The position numbers and the translations under genes are program-made. A stretch of 64,000 nt of DNA from Flavobacterium kingsejongi (GTDB lineage Bacteria; Bacteroidota; Bacteroidia; Flavobacteriales; Flavobacteriaceae), in NCBI RefSeq assembly GCF_003076475.1, contig NZ_CP020919.1, forward strand, positions 124,001-188,000, given 5' to 3'. Under the pieces are notes generated by a model. It was not told the DNA's origin, did no database searches, and saw only the letters and a list, made by a program, of their open reading frames with translations. Positions 47,868 through 57,651 of this stretch are shown here, piece after piece (the stretch's first letter is position 1; each line of letters begins with the position of its first letter).

Positions 47868-48287
47868 TTAAAAATGCTTAATCCTCTATTTTTCAACATT
47901 CAAATTATAGAATAAGTCACGACAACTTATTACTTAAAGTATCATTTTTATTATATAAATATTGATTTTTAAGACTTTAAAACTATTGCTTAGTTTTTTT
48001 GTTATTGTTAAGGAAAATATAATTAAGCGGAAAATTTTCTAAAACTACTCTAACATTTAAAAGCATAAATAAAACCAACAACAGTATAATCAAATAATGG
48101 CTACAAATTCTTTTAGCTATTTTTAGGTCTAATAAATGTAAAATTTACTTGATTTTTAATAGTATATATTACTTCTACTATAATTGTAAAAGCACGCAGA
48201 TTTTGCAAATTTGTGCAGATTAACTCTAACAAATCTGCCTAAATCTGTGTGGCTTATTTTTGTTTAGTACGAATATAAATACTCTTA
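47868..48287. other. AT-rich intergenic stretch, no gene
   Basis: No supported gene lies in these 420 bp. Near 48192-48263 several copies of an ATCTG-type word (GCAGATTTTGCAAA, GTGCAGATTAAC, AAATCTGCC, AAATCTGTGTGG) occur in both orientations, like scattered palindromic repeats seen in flavobacterial genomes. Confidence 0.45.
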
Positions 48288-48830
48288 TTATTTTATAATG
48301 ACTCCATTTATTTTCAAACCGTTCCAATCGCCTTCAAAACCTTGTCCTTTAATATAACTTACAGGATTAGGTTGTCCTTTTAAATTTGGATGATAAATCA
48401 TATCATAGGAAAAAGTCATTTTCTTCTCTGTTTTTTCAGTGATGGTTACTTTGTTATCATTCTCGCTCTTATCATTTAGCGTAAAAAAAGTATCGTTTAT
48501 CTTTCCGTTGAAACGCGCTTTCAAATATTTCGATTTTGGATCAGATGGATACGATTCCCAAAGTTGATTGTCTTTATCAATCCTCAAATAGGTAGTTGAT
48601 ACCGCATCACCGCCAATTAAAGAATAAAATTTGTAATAGGTTTCTCCATTTATTTTAACGGTATCCTGAATTTCAGTATAATTTTGGGCATTATTTTTCC
48701 AATAATTTCCAATTTGCATTGGTAAAAAGGATTCGGATACTTCAGAATGTGTATTTTTATTACTTTGTTTCATACAAGAAGTAAAAAGTAATGCTAAAAT
48801 TGCTAATTGAAAAAGTGTTTTTTTGCTCAT
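48288..48830 (-). CDS. hypothetical lipoprotein
   Basis: A 180-residue protein with a lipoprotein signal (LAILALLFTSC, Cys near residue 19) and a mature beta-rich domain that begins FLPMQIGNYWKNNAQNYTEI and contains several short strands with polar loops. Similar secreted proteins of unknown function occur in Bacteroidetes. It lies downstream of a serine-hydrolase gene on the same strand with a 72-bp gap. Confidence 0.65.
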   Translation of the reverse strand: MSKKTLFQLAILALLFTSCMKQSNKNTHSEVSESFLPMQIGNYWKNNAQNYTEIQDTVKINGETYYKFYSLIGGDAVSTTYLRIDKDNQLWESYPSDPKSKYLKARFNGKINDTFFTLNDKSENDNKVTITEKTEKKMTFSYDMIYHPNLKGQPNPVSYIKGQGFEGDWNGLKINGVIIK

Positions 48831-48902
48831 TTTGTTGGATTTTTTTGTTACTGATTTGTGTGACCTTTTATTTTATGTTTTTTTTTTTAATCTGTTTAAA
48901 CG

Positions 48903-50003
48903 CTATTTTTTAAAACTAGGTAAAATATATTTTGCTAAAATCTCAAAAGCCTGCTTACTCTTAAAAGACCCATAATTTCCCTGAGTGAAAACAACTGTTA
49001 AGTTTAAACTTTCGATAATAATAATGAACTGTCCTCCATTTCCAGAAGCGAAAAGTATATCATCCTTAAAATCGTTTGTTTCTATTTGCTCTCGATACCA
49101 ATAAAACCCATAATATGTTGGTTGGGGAAATGCAATTGTACTTCTACTCGATTTCATAAATGAAAAATCAGTAATTACAATATCACATAGGGTAGACTGC
49201 GCTATCCATTTTTTTGAAATTATACTTTTTTTATTCCAGATTCCACGATTCTTTACCAGTTGACCAATTTTGAGCATGTCACTAGGTAAAATATAAAATG
49301 ATCCTGCTGTCATTGCATTTCCTTTGGAATCTAAAGTCCATCTGTACTTTGAAATACCGAGAGGTTTAAATAAATAGTTATCAGCAAAATCAGTAACAGA
49401 CATCATTGTTGCTTTTCTTATAATGCCACTTAAAATCATCGGATCTATGGAGGTGTAAGACCATATTTCTCCAGGCTTATTATTCATAGGAATATTTAAT
49501 GCATATTTTACCCAATCTTCACTCGCACTCATTTCCTCTTCGCAGTCTTTGGTATCGTTAAATTCTTCGCAATCAAAACCGGATTTCATTTCCAATAGAT
49601 TCCTAATGGTTAACATTTTTTTAAAATTATCTTTTTTCAAAAAAGGATATTCTGGAAAGAACTCATATACTTTTTGGTCTATATTTTTGATAAAACCTTT
49701 ATCAACTGCAATCCCAACCAATAAACTGGTGATCGATTTAAAGGAAGAGCGAGAGTCGTGTAAAGAATCGCGATTGTAGCCGCCAAAATAATGTTCATAA
49801 ACCAATTTGTCATTAGAACTGATTAAAACACTATGAATATTTTGATAATGATTCGCCAAAATCGAATCGGTCATTTGATTCAATAATTCTTTACCATCAT
49901 CAATTTTGATTGATTTGCTGATTTGCAATTGCTTCTCTTGTTTTTGTCCAAACGAAAATGTAATTGTAAATAAAAAAATGATTGCTAAAAATGCTTTTTT
50001 CAT
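48903..50003 (-). CDS. secreted serine hydrolase (beta-lactamase/PBP superfamily, class C-like)
   Basis: A 366-residue exported protein. The signal peptide ends after TFSFGQ. The nucleophile motif is SSFK at residues 86-89. The second motif appears as YTS in EIWSYTSIDPM, and the KTG-like end as ASGNGGQF near residue 322. This is the 6-aminohexanoate-dimer-hydrolase/DUF-type branch of class C-like enzymes, whose substrates range from esters to peptides. Antibiotic hydrolysis is not implied. It lies just downstream of a DUF3781 gene (12-bp gap). Confidence 0.82.
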   Translation of the reverse strand: MKKAFLAIIFLFTITFSFGQKQEKQLQISKSIKIDDGKELLNQMTDSILANHYQNIHSVLISSNDKLVYEHYFGGYNRDSLHDSRSSFKSITSLLVGIAVDKGFIKNIDQKVYEFFPEYPFLKKDNFKKMLTIRNLLEMKSGFDCEEFNDTKDCEEEMSASEDWVKYALNIPMNNKPGEIWSYTSIDPMILSGIIRKATMMSVTDFADNYLFKPLGISKYRWTLDSKGNAMTAGSFYILPSDMLKIGQLVKNRGIWNKKSIISKKWIAQSTLCDIVITDFSFMKSSRSTIAFPQPTYYGFYWYREQIETNDFKDDILFASGNGGQFIIIIESLNLTVVFTQGNYGSFKSKQAFEILAKYILPSFKK

Positions 50004-50015
50004 ATTTAACTTAAG

Positions 50016-50309
50016 TTATTTAGTTGGTTTGTTGGTTGTTTTTTCTTTCAACTTATTCAGTTGATCGGCTGTGATAATTCTGTTCGTGTAAGAATTTATC
50101 GTAAGCCTTATATTTTTTTCCTTATTTGTGATGTAAATATTCTTTCCTTCTTTTTGAAATTGTTCTTCATTAGTTTCTAGAATAATTGCATCAATCATTT
50201 CAATAATTTTCTCTTTTGAAAGTTGTAATGAAAGTTTCTTATTAATCCTTGCGAAAACAAGTTCGGTGTAACAAATTTTATCTAAAATTTCTATTTTATA
50301 ATTGTTCAT
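50016..50309 (-). CDS. DUF3781 protein
   Basis: A 97-residue soluble protein with LDKICYTELVFARINKKLSL at the start, a centre GKNIYITNKEKNIRLTINSY and the end RIITADQLNK. This pattern fits DUF3781, a small family of unknown function. It is placed between a class D beta-lactamase and a serine hydrolase, all on the minus strand. Confidence 0.65.
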   Translation of the reverse strand: MNNYKIEILDKICYTELVFARINKKLSLQLSKEKIIEMIDAIILETNEEQFQKEGKNIYITNKEKNIRLTINSYTNRIITADQLNKLKEKTTNKPTK

Positions 50310-50443
50310 GCTTTCATTTCTTTTGTTATTATTATTATTAGAATAAGGTAATCTCCTTTTAAGACAAATGGGACGAGAGAAACATTACAAAAGAAAGTTC
50401 CATTAGTTTTCTTTGTTGAATCAGAATTAAAAATTTCTACTTT

Positions 50444-51292
50444 TTAATGGATTATTTTCAAGTCTGTCAATATATTATTTGTTATTTCCCTTCTGCACCT
50501 TCCAAAATCATCTCTTTTCAATTTTCTATCTTGAAGTAGTCTTGTAGCAAATAAAAAAACACCATTTTTATTCTCCAAATAGCCAACCCACCAACCTGTA
50601 TTTATTTCATTTTCCCGTGTCCAACCTGTTTTCCCTCTGATTACCACATCATCTTTCTGATCGATGATCATCACTTTTTTTACGACGTCCATATTATGTT
50701 TGGAAAAAGGTAATTTTCCTTCGTAAAGTTTTCTCAAAAACTGCACCTGATTGATTGGCGAAATTCCAAAATACCCAAAATTCCAAAAGTCCGCATCTTT
50801 TTGATTTAGATTACCGTTTCCGTACTCACACAGCGTTAAATATTTTCTATAATTTTCTTTACCTATTTTTTTTGCCAGCTCAACAAAAACCCAACCAGCT
50901 GAAACTTCAAAAGCTTTTTTCACGGACATATCTTGATAGATTTCACGTCTGTAACCATATTTTATTGTATCCGTAATTCCCACCCACTTTACGATTTCAT
51001 TTTCATCTTTTATAGTTTTTGTCTCTAGTGCAATAAGTAAATTTATTATTTTAAAAGTGGAAGCAGGTAAAGTTTCAGCGCCTGAACTTACGGTATCAGA
51101 AACCAGCCAATGTTTTTTCTTTTCGTCATAAATTGCGATGCTACCATCAACTTGGCAATCATCAAAATATTTTTTAAATTCTGGATGTATGGTAACCTTA
51201 CCAAAGGAACTCTTTATTGTTTTCATTTTTGTAGAACAAGAAAAACACAGTGTAATTATTAAAAGACCTAAAAGTAATTTTATGCTTTTCAC
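50444..51292 (-). CDS. bla: class D (OXA-type) beta-lactamase
   Basis: A 282-residue putative lipoprotein (signal LLGLLIITLCFSC, Cys 19). Class D motifs are S78-T-F-K81 in PASTFK, Y157-G-N159, and K221-T-G followed by WWVGYLE. The middle motif, usually S-x-V, is S131-A-G here, as I recall for some Bacteroidetes OXA enzymes. The protein appears complete and should hydrolyse beta-lactams in the periplasm using a carboxylated lysine. The spectrum cannot be told. It lies 5 bp after a broken class A gene. Confidence 0.88.
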   Translation of the reverse strand: MKSIKLLLGLLIITLCFSCSTKMKTIKSSFGKVTIHPEFKKYFDDCQVDGSIAIYDEKKKHWLVSDTVSSGAETLPASTFKIINLLIALETKTIKDENEIVKWVGITDTIKYGYRREIYQDMSVKKAFEVSAGWVFVELAKKIGKENYRKYLTLCEYGNGNLNQKDADFWNFGYFGISPINQVQFLRKLYEGKLPFSKHNMDVVKKVMIIDQKDDVVIRGKTGWTRENEINTGWWVGYLENKNGVFLFATRLLQDRKLKRDDFGRCRREITNNILTDLKIIH

Positions 51293-51297
51293 TTCGT

Positions 51298-51912
51298 TTA
51301 AACTTTTCTGTGGTGTTTGCCTTTGGTGGTACCACTATCTGTTTTTTTCATATAATAATCCCAAGTCAATTTGGTTATTTCCGCCATAATTTTTTCAAAA
51401 TCTTCTCTTGGTTCAGTTGTGTTTTTTATATAAATAGAAATGATGAAATGTTTTCCATTAGGAAGTTTTACAATTCCCACATCATTCATCGCAACTCTCA
51501 AATTATTTTTATCTGTTGCTGAAAACCCTGTTCGGTGTGCGAGTTCTGTTCCTGCAGGAAGACCTGCTTTCATCCAATTTGTCCCTCGTGTTGTCTCCTC
51601 CATCTTTTGATATAAATAGGCAGTTGTTTTCTTCTTAAGTACCTTTCCTTTATAAAATTTCTCAAGTAATTCGGTCGTAGCTAATGGCGTTGTTGCATTT
51701 TTATAAAGATCTTCCCAAGTTTTCATTTCCTGCTCGTTTACTTTTATTGTAAAATCATTTATTCCTTGTTTATTTATAAATTTTTGAACGGTTTCCGTTC
51801 CTCCAATTAAATTTAGAAGAATATCACATCCATTATTATCACTATCTGAAACTGTATATTTTAAAAATTGGTCTAAGAGGAAATAAAATAGTATGACAAT
51901 CCTTTGACTCAT
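51298..51912 (-). pseudogene. class A beta-lactamase, C-terminal fragment
   Basis: About 204 codons matching the last two thirds of a Bacteroidetes class A enzyme (CfxA/CGA/PER-like). SDN is at residues 24-26, the omega-loop glutamate at about 60 (VNEQEM), and the KTG-type motif reads RTG at 127-129 in AHRTG. The first 70-100 residues, including the signal peptide and the SxxK nucleophile, are absent, and an AT-rich sequence precedes the ATG. It cannot be an active beta-lactamase. It lies directly upstream of the class D gene. Confidence 0.8.
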
Positions 51913-51936
51913 TTTTTTAAATTATTTTTTAAACTA

Positions 51937-53040
51937 TTATAATTTTTTAAGGCGTTCATTAAACTCAGCACCTTTATCACAACTAACGAAAAAGACATAT
52001 CCACTCCTATCTTTTTCATTAATAAGATAATAGGATTGAAAATTCCCATTATTTCCTCTATGATTATAATCAAACCCGTTTACTCCTGGCCTGATCCCAA
52101 TTCCCAAGCCCCAACCAATATCTCCGTCGTAATCTTTATTTTGATCAAGGCGAACCTGAAATTTGAACATTTCATTCACACTCTTTTTAGACAAACCTTT
52201 ACCATTCATCAAGGCAATTAAAAATTTTGCATAACTACCCGCATCTGTATGTAAGCCACCAGCCGCTCCAAATGTCTTAGAATTTAAATCAGGGAGTGAG
52301 CCTGGCCAACGAATTACTGCCTTTTTATTCATATAGCCTGTGACTTTATGATCTACAATAAAATTATTTATACTAAACCAAGAGTGCTGTAAATTCAACG
52401 GCAAAGCAACTTCTTTTTGAAAGAGATTGTCTAGTGTCGTAAGATCGGTTTTTGTAAGTTTAGCAATCACTTTTGATAAAAAATAATAACCTTCACCAGA
52501 ATAAGAATATGCCGAACCTGGATTAAACTTTAAGTACAAATCACCTTCTTTAAAATTTCTTTTAGGGTCTGCGAAATCTGATGTGCGCCAGTTTGGAAGC
52601 CCCGAAGTATGATCCAAAACCATTCGTGCTGTAATATTTTTATAACGATTATCATTTTCGATATCTTTATAAATCATGTATTTATACAAGGGCTTATCTA
52701 AATCCAGAATTCCACGATCTACAAGTTTCATTACAAAATATGCAAATACTGTTTTCGATAAGGATGCAGCTTCAAAGATTGAATTTTCATCAACTGATTT
52801 ATTGGTAATAAAATCTTTAACACCGGCGTTTTTCTGATAAACAATTTTTCCATCATTTATGATTGCAATTGAAATCGCGGGTATTTCCTTTGAATCAATC
52901 TCGTTTAAAATAAATCTATCAAGAGAAGATACTGACACATCATGTCCATTGAGAGTTACATATTGCGCATCTACGTTTGCCGTAAACATTGATAATAGAA
53001 GCACTGACAGAAATAAAACCTTAATCATTATGTACTTCAT
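51937..53040 (-). CDS. secreted serine hydrolase (beta-lactamase-related)
   Basis: About 367 residues with an N-terminal signal peptide ending near NVDA. The nucleophile motif is S93-L-S-K96 in EAASLSK, the second motif YSGEGY near residue 185, and a third HRGNNG near residue 326. It belongs to the class C/Pfam beta-lactamase group, often esterases or D-aminopeptidases. The start at 53040 is one of three close ATGs (53049, 53040, 53028). All overlap or abut the end of the upstream SnoaL-like gene, so the two are coupled. Confidence 0.82.
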   Translation of the reverse strand: MKYIMIKVLFLSVLLLSMFTANVDAQYVTLNGHDVSVSSLDRFILNEIDSKEIPAISIAIINDGKIVYQKNAGVKDFITNKSVDENSIFEAASLSKTVFAYFVMKLVDRGILDLDKPLYKYMIYKDIENDNRYKNITARMVLDHTSGLPNWRTSDFADPKRNFKEGDLYLKFNPGSAYSYSGEGYYFLSKVIAKLTKTDLTTLDNLFQKEVALPLNLQHSWFSINNFIVDHKVTGYMNKKAVIRWPGSLPDLNSKTFGAAGGLHTDAGSYAKFLIALMNGKGLSKKSVNEMFKFQVRLDQNKDYDGDIGWGLGIGIRPGVNGFDYNHRGNNGNFQSYYLINEKDRSGYVFFVSCDKGAEFNERLKKL

Positions 53041-53521
53041 TATGTCCATAACTTATGACCCTCGCAAGTTTCCAAAGTCCGTCTTTGTGTTCCCAGATCT
53101 GTACAAATTTATATGTACCACTAAATTTTTCTTCTTTCTGGCCTTTATTGGTATGATAAAAATTATGTATTCCTATCTCAATAGCACCATATCCTTTTAT
53201 TGGATGTACTTCCAGAGAACTTTTAACCAATTCTCTTCTGATGTGATTCCCTCTTGCGCACATTTCTTCAATAGATTTCATTTCGTAGTCCGCGCCAATA
53301 TTTAGACCACCAAGATCATGGTAAAACTCAATATCGTCTTTAATAAATTTTCGATAGGTTGCGGTATCACAATTATTAAAAGCAGTGAAAAGTTTTTGAT
53401 CAGCTGTTAAGATTTCATTGTAAAGTTCTACAGATTCAGATGCAGGTGTTTTCTGTGCCATATTTGCTAAAGGATGGAGCATTATTAGTATAAAACTGGC
53501 GATAATTAATTTGTGATTCAT
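53021..53521 (-). CDS. secreted SnoaL/DUF4440-like protein
   Basis: A 166-residue protein with a signal peptide (LIIASFILIMLHPLANMAQ) and one NTF2-like cone domain: ILTADQKLFTAFNNCDT at its start, FIKDDIEFYHDLGG, and FVQIWEHKDGLWKLARVISY at the end. Such domains bind small molecules or act as isomerases; no catalytic set is evident. It overlaps the serine-hydrolase gene by about 20 bp, which suggests joint translation. Confidence 0.78.
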   Translation of the reverse strand: MNHKLIIASFILIMLHPLANMAQKTPASESVELYNEILTADQKLFTAFNNCDTATYRKFIKDDIEFYHDLGGLNIGADYEMKSIEEMCARGNHIRRELVKSSLEVHPIKGYGAIEIGIHNFYHTNKGQKEEKFSGTYKFVQIWEHKDGLWKLARVISYGHNEVHND

Positions 53522-53596
53522 ATAGTTTTTGTTTTGGATTTAAAAAATTAAAATTAAAATTAAAGCACTATTATTAAATTGTAAAAAAGCGAACCA

Positions 53597-54403
53597 CTAA
53601 CTATTTTTTAAGGTTAAAAAGTAATCTGTAATATTGAATTTTTTTGGAGAAATTTTAGCGAATGATTTAAAAGCATGTATAAAATGAGCCTGATCGTAGA
53701 ACTCATTATCAAGAGCATGATCTGTTATTGATAAAATTTCTTTTTTAGGATAAGCAATATCATCAATTATATTGCGGAGTTTAATTATAAGCGAGAATTG
53801 TTTAGGAGATAATCCAATATGCTTCTTAAATACTTTTTGGAGATGCCTAGTTGAGCAACTTAATTCCGTTGCTAATTGAGAAACTGCAAGTATTCCGTTA
53901 TTACTCATTATTAAGCTCGTGGCTTTATAAATCAAATCCGGAACTGATCCCGTTTTAAATAATGGTGCAAATACAAAAACTATAGTTTTATATATAACTC
54001 GATGGCTCTGACCTGGTAACTTTCCTATTAGTTCTGAGTTAAATTTGAAGCTATCAATTAAGATAATTGCATCTCTAAAGTTACTCATATCATCTAAGAT
54101 AAAATAAGAAGGCACCCAAGGATAAATCTGAATCATAGTTGCTTTTGAATTTGGCAATATATCAACTTCAATCGCTTGAGTCATCTGGCCACAGAAATAG
54201 ACTCCAGTGCTTAAATGTTTGTCCCAACCAACATGTTTTATTTTAAGACCATTTCCTTCGATAACAGCAATATTAAAACAACCATTTGGGAGTACCGATT
54301 TACCTGCAATTATATTGGTATTGAACAAATTATCCAAAACCCAGATTTTTTTTATAAATAAGGAAAATTTATTCTCTGTGTAATATTCTTGATAGCTAAA
54401 CAT
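53597..54403 (-). CDS. AraC-family transcriptional regulator
   Basis: A 268-residue regulator. The N-terminal half resembles the DUF6597-type sensing domain (VLPNGCFNIAVIEG near residue 37). The C-terminal AraC domain has two helix-turn-helix units, VSQLATELSCSTRHLQKVFKK and the second around ITDHALDNEFYDQAHFIHAFK; the first is cited in part only as LATELSCSTRHLQKVF. It is upstream of the SnoaL-serine hydrolase pair on the same strand (75-bp gap) and is a good candidate for its regulator. Confidence 0.85.
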   Translation of the reverse strand: MFSYQEYYTENKFSLFIKKIWVLDNLFNTNIIAGKSVLPNGCFNIAVIEGNGLKIKHVGWDKHLSTGVYFCGQMTQAIEVDILPNSKATMIQIYPWVPSYFILDDMSNFRDAIILIDSFKFNSELIGKLPGQSHRVIYKTIVFVFAPLFKTGSVPDLIYKATSLIMSNNGILAVSQLATELSCSTRHLQKVFKKHIGLSPKQFSLIIKLRNIIDDIAYPKKEILSITDHALDNEFYDQAHFIHAFKSFAKISPKKFNITDYFLTLKNS

Positions 54404-54697
54404 TTTTGATTCTTTTAATTAAGGAAATTTATTTCTTTAATATACTAGCGGACATTAAGATATTATGAATATTAATAGTAAATATTTTTACTTTTTGATA
54501 ATAAATTATTTATAGTACTCATTTAAAATTTTACATAGTTAGCCTAATTAATAATATTTTTAATTCTTATTGGAAGAGGAAAATTTTATCGCTTTTACCA
54601 CTATAAAAAGTCATGATATAATTTCTATAATTTTAATCATAGAAAACAAGGATTTTTATAAAAAACCCCAGACAACATAAGGAAATAATTTTGTCAA
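54404..54697. other. AT-rich gap, no gene
   Basis: These 294 bp between the AraC and DUF1349 genes are very AT-rich and hold no supported open frame or hairpin terminator. Confidence 0.4.
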
Positions 54698-55348
54698 TTA
54701 TTGATTCTTCTGTAGCCATTCTAAACGTCTTTTGTCTGGAAGATGGATTATTTTAAATTCTTCAAAAATAGCTTTAAAACCATTTCCATCGGGACTTGCG
54801 GCCATCATTCCTACTTGCACTGTTTTGAATTCTGGAAAATAAACGGTGTTGGTCATGGTGAAGTTTTTTCCATCTAGGGAATAAAAAATTTCTACAGCAT
54901 CCAATCTTCGTACGGCTTTCATCCAAACATTTTTGGGCTTTTCTTTTAAAGCCATCACGCTCCAAGAACTTTTATCGATGGTATGAACGGTACTAATATT
55001 ATAAACACCATCCACGTATTCTACACCCGTTTTGATGTAATTATTTTCATCAATTCGCAGCATCAAACATACTTGATCGAATCGTGTTTTGTAAACTCCA
55101 CTCATTTTTACCACCGTTTCAAACTCGCCACTTCTTTCTGTATACAAAAAAGGACCATCGTGAACAGTAAATTCATAATGACTTTTGGTCCAATAATCCG
55201 ATTGCGGCGTAACTTCCATTGTCAATTTATTGTCTTTAATTTCCCATTCAGCGGGTTCATTTAGCCAGTGCATCGAACTTAATTTTTGGGCGTTTCCTTC
55301 CATAATAATTGTAAAGGTACATACTAAGATTAAAAATATTTTTTTCAC
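54698..55348 (-). CDS. secreted DUF1349 protein
   Basis: A 216-residue protein with a signal peptide (LILVCTFTIIMEGNAQ) and a concanavalin-like jelly-roll domain: FETVVKMSGVYKTRFDQVCL, IDENNYIKTGVEYVDG, and VQVGMMAASPDGNGF. This is the DUF1349 family, similar to regulation-of-enolase protein 1 and carbohydrate-binding folds. Enzyme activity is not shown. It is the last minus-strand cargo gene before the IS elements. Confidence 0.82.
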   Translation of the reverse strand: MKKIFLILVCTFTIIMEGNAQKLSSMHWLNEPAEWEIKDNKLTMEVTPQSDYWTKSHYEFTVHDGPFLYTERSGEFETVVKMSGVYKTRFDQVCLMLRIDENNYIKTGVEYVDGVYNISTVHTIDKSSWSVMALKEKPKNVWMKAVRRLDAVEIFYSLDGKNFTMTNTVYFPEFKTVQVGMMAASPDGNGFKAIFEEFKIIHLPDKRRLEWLQKNQ

Positions 55349-55512
55349 GATTCTCTATTTTATTGTATTGTTAAAAATACAAAGAAGCAAATTTGAAAGT
55401 CGTATTACAATAGTTATATATAACCATTTTTAATAGAATGATGCTTTAATTAATTATTTACTTTTGCCAAACAATGCTGGATTAATAAATTATTCCGAGT
55501 AAAAATTAATTT

Positions 55513-55907
55513 ATGGAAATAAACCCCATTACAAATTTAGAAGATCAATTTTCTTTTGAACCCCTGGATAGTCAAGAAAAACGAAGTGAAGTATTAGAAG
55601 AAGTGATTACTATGATGCAAGCTTATGTAAAAATAGAGCAGTCGGTAGCCGTATTATCTGATTTGGCCGAGAATAAAAGTTATATTTTCACGGGTAATTT
55701 TGGGAGTTTTTTTGAAATGAATTCTTCAGAATTAATTACCATTGATTCGATTTGGGAAGAAGATATTTATCAGCTTATCCATCCCGAAGATCTTTTTCAG
55801 AGGAATCTTTTAGAATTGGAGTTTTTTAATTTCCTGAAAACAATAACTCCCGATCAAAGATTGAATTATACCACAAAATGCAAAATTAGAACTTTAAATA
55901 CTAAAAA
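55513..55907 (+). pseudogene. LuxR-type regulator, 5' part truncated by an IS
   Basis: The first 131 codons of a regulator: an N-terminal helical region (EVLEEVITMMQAYVKIEQSV) and a PAS-like part (DSIWEEDIYQLIHPEDLFQRN). This matches Bacteroidetes proteins that normally continue into a C-terminal LuxR helix-turn-helix of about 70 residues. Homology ends at RTLNTKN, where the IS begins; the remaining frame to 55947 is IS sequence. The C-terminal half is not found on the other side of the IS, so it was lost. Confidence 0.65.
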
Positions 55908-56087
55908 TGGAAAAACCGGTCAATTTGACCACCTAATTCCGGAGTAAATTGACCACCCGTTCCGGAGCAAACTGACCACCTAATTCCGGAGCAAATTGAC
56001 CACCAAGTTTTGTGGTGAATTAAGTATTAAAAACTATTGATTTTTTCATGTTGTTAGAACCATACATTCGTTAAAAATTTACGGATT

Positions 56088-57635
56088 ATGGCAAACAAAA
56101 TAACAGACATGAGTAAAATTAGAAAAGTAATTAAATTCTATTGTAATGGAAAGAGTAAGTTATTTATAAGTAGCTACTTATCCCTTTCAAGAAATACGGT
56201 AAAGAAATATATTTCTTTATTTGAAGTTCTCGAATTAAGCTTTGAATTAATCGACCAAAAAACCGATGCAGAGCTGGAACTTTTATTCTCCCAGACTAGT
56301 GTAGAGGCCATTAGCCCGAGATTACAGACACTTTATGATTTTTTTCCTAAAATGGAACGTGAACTAAAAAAAGTTGGCGTTACCGTACAGCATATGTGGG
56401 AACAATATATTGCTGTAAATCCTGATGGTTATCGAACTTCACAATTTCATTATCATTACAATATATGGGGCAAACGAGTTAATCCGGTCATGCATATGAA
56501 CCATAAGGCTGGTGATAAAATGTATGTTGATTATGCCGGAAAGACACTCTCAATTATTGATATAGATACTGGAGAAGTCAAAGAAGTACAATTTTTTGTA
56601 GCAATATTGGGCGCTAGCCAATACACGTATGCTGAAGCTTCCATGAGCCAGCAAAAGGAAAACTTTGTTGACTCGGTAGAAAATGCCATGCGCTTTTTTG
56701 AAGGCACTCCTGCCGCCATTGTTCCAGATAATTTAAAATCTGCCGTAATAAAAAGCAGTCGTTTTGAACCGACAATCAATGAAACCCTGGCTGATTTAGC
56801 AGAACATTACGAAACCACAATTTTACCTGCCAGAGCTTACAGGCCCAGAGACAAGTCACTAGTTGAAGGAGCTGTTAAGATATTATATCGAAGGATTTAT
56901 GTAACCATAAAAGAAACTAAGTTCTTTTCTCTGGAAGAATTAAACCAGCAGATCTGGGATTTACTTGACTCTCACAATAACAGAAAACTGACAGGACGCC
57001 CTTATTCCCGCTTTGAATTATTTTTAGAAGACGAGAAAGAAAAACTGCGTCCACTCCCACAAGATCGTTTTGAAATTAAATACCAGTCTTTTGCAACAGT
57101 AATGCAAAACGGTCATGTTCAATTAAGCCAGGACAAAAACTATTACAGCGTTCCGTATCAATATGTAAAGAAGAAAGCCAAGCTGTTATATACCAAATCA
57201 ACAGTAGAGATTTATTATAAATACAATCGAATAGCTGTACATCCAAGAAACTACAAACCTTATGTCTATACAACAACTCCTGAGCATTTAGCCAGTACAC
57301 ATCAATTTGTAGCCCAATGGAGTGCTGCCCGCTTCATTGAATGGGCTAATAATATTGATGAGTCAGTAGGAGAATATATAATGCAGATAATCGAAAGCAG
57401 AAATCATCCAGAACAGGCTTATAAAAGCTGTTTAGGAATACTGAATTTTGAAAAAAAGGTAGGCAGACAGCGATTAATAAATGCCTGCAGGCGGGCACTT
57501 GATTTTAAAATTTACAATTTTAAGACCATACAAAACATTTTAGAAAACAACTTGGATCATATTGATTTTGATCAAGAACCTGAGCAGGAACTTCCCGATC
57601 ACAGTAACATAAGAGGAAAACACTATTATAACTAA
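56088..57635 (+). CDS. istA: IS21 transposase IstA (copy 1)
   Basis: A 515-residue transposase. An N-terminal helix-turn-helix (SKLFISSYLSLSRNTVKKYI) precedes a DDE catalytic core with Asp in MYVDYAGK, Asp in IVPDNLKSAV and Glu in KSLVEGAVK. A C-terminal beta-barrel-like part follows. It binds the repeated terminal sites and, with IstB, performs the insertion. The stop is 16 bp before istB. Confidence 0.96.
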   Translation: MANKITDMSKIRKVIKFYCNGKSKLFISSYLSLSRNTVKKYISLFEVLELSFELIDQKTDAELELLFSQTSVEAISPRLQTLYDFFPKMERELKKVGVTVQHMWEQYIAVNPDGYRTSQFHYHYNIWGKRVNPVMHMNHKAGDKMYVDYAGKTLSIIDIDTGEVKEVQFFVAILGASQYTYAEASMSQQKENFVDSVENAMRFFEGTPAAIVPDNLKSAVIKSSRFEPTINETLADLAEHYETTILPARAYRPRDKSLVEGAVKILYRRIYVTIKETKFFSLEELNQQIWDLLDSHNNRKLTGRPYSRFELFLEDEKEKLRPLPQDRFEIKYQSFATVMQNGHVQLSQDKNYYSVPYQYVKKKAKLLYTKSTVEIYYKYNRIAVHPRNYKPYVYTTTPEHLASTHQFVAQWSAARFIEWANNIDESVGEYIMQIIESRNHPEQAYKSCLGILNFEKKVGRQRLINACRRALDFKIYNFKTIQNILENNLDHIDFDQEPEQELPDHSNIRGKHYYN

Positions 57636-57651
57636 ATTAAATCTTGAAAAA

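Noticed and set aside
51298..51912. Class A beta-lactamase as a functional resistance gene
   Set aside because: The SxxK nucleophile and signal peptide are missing.
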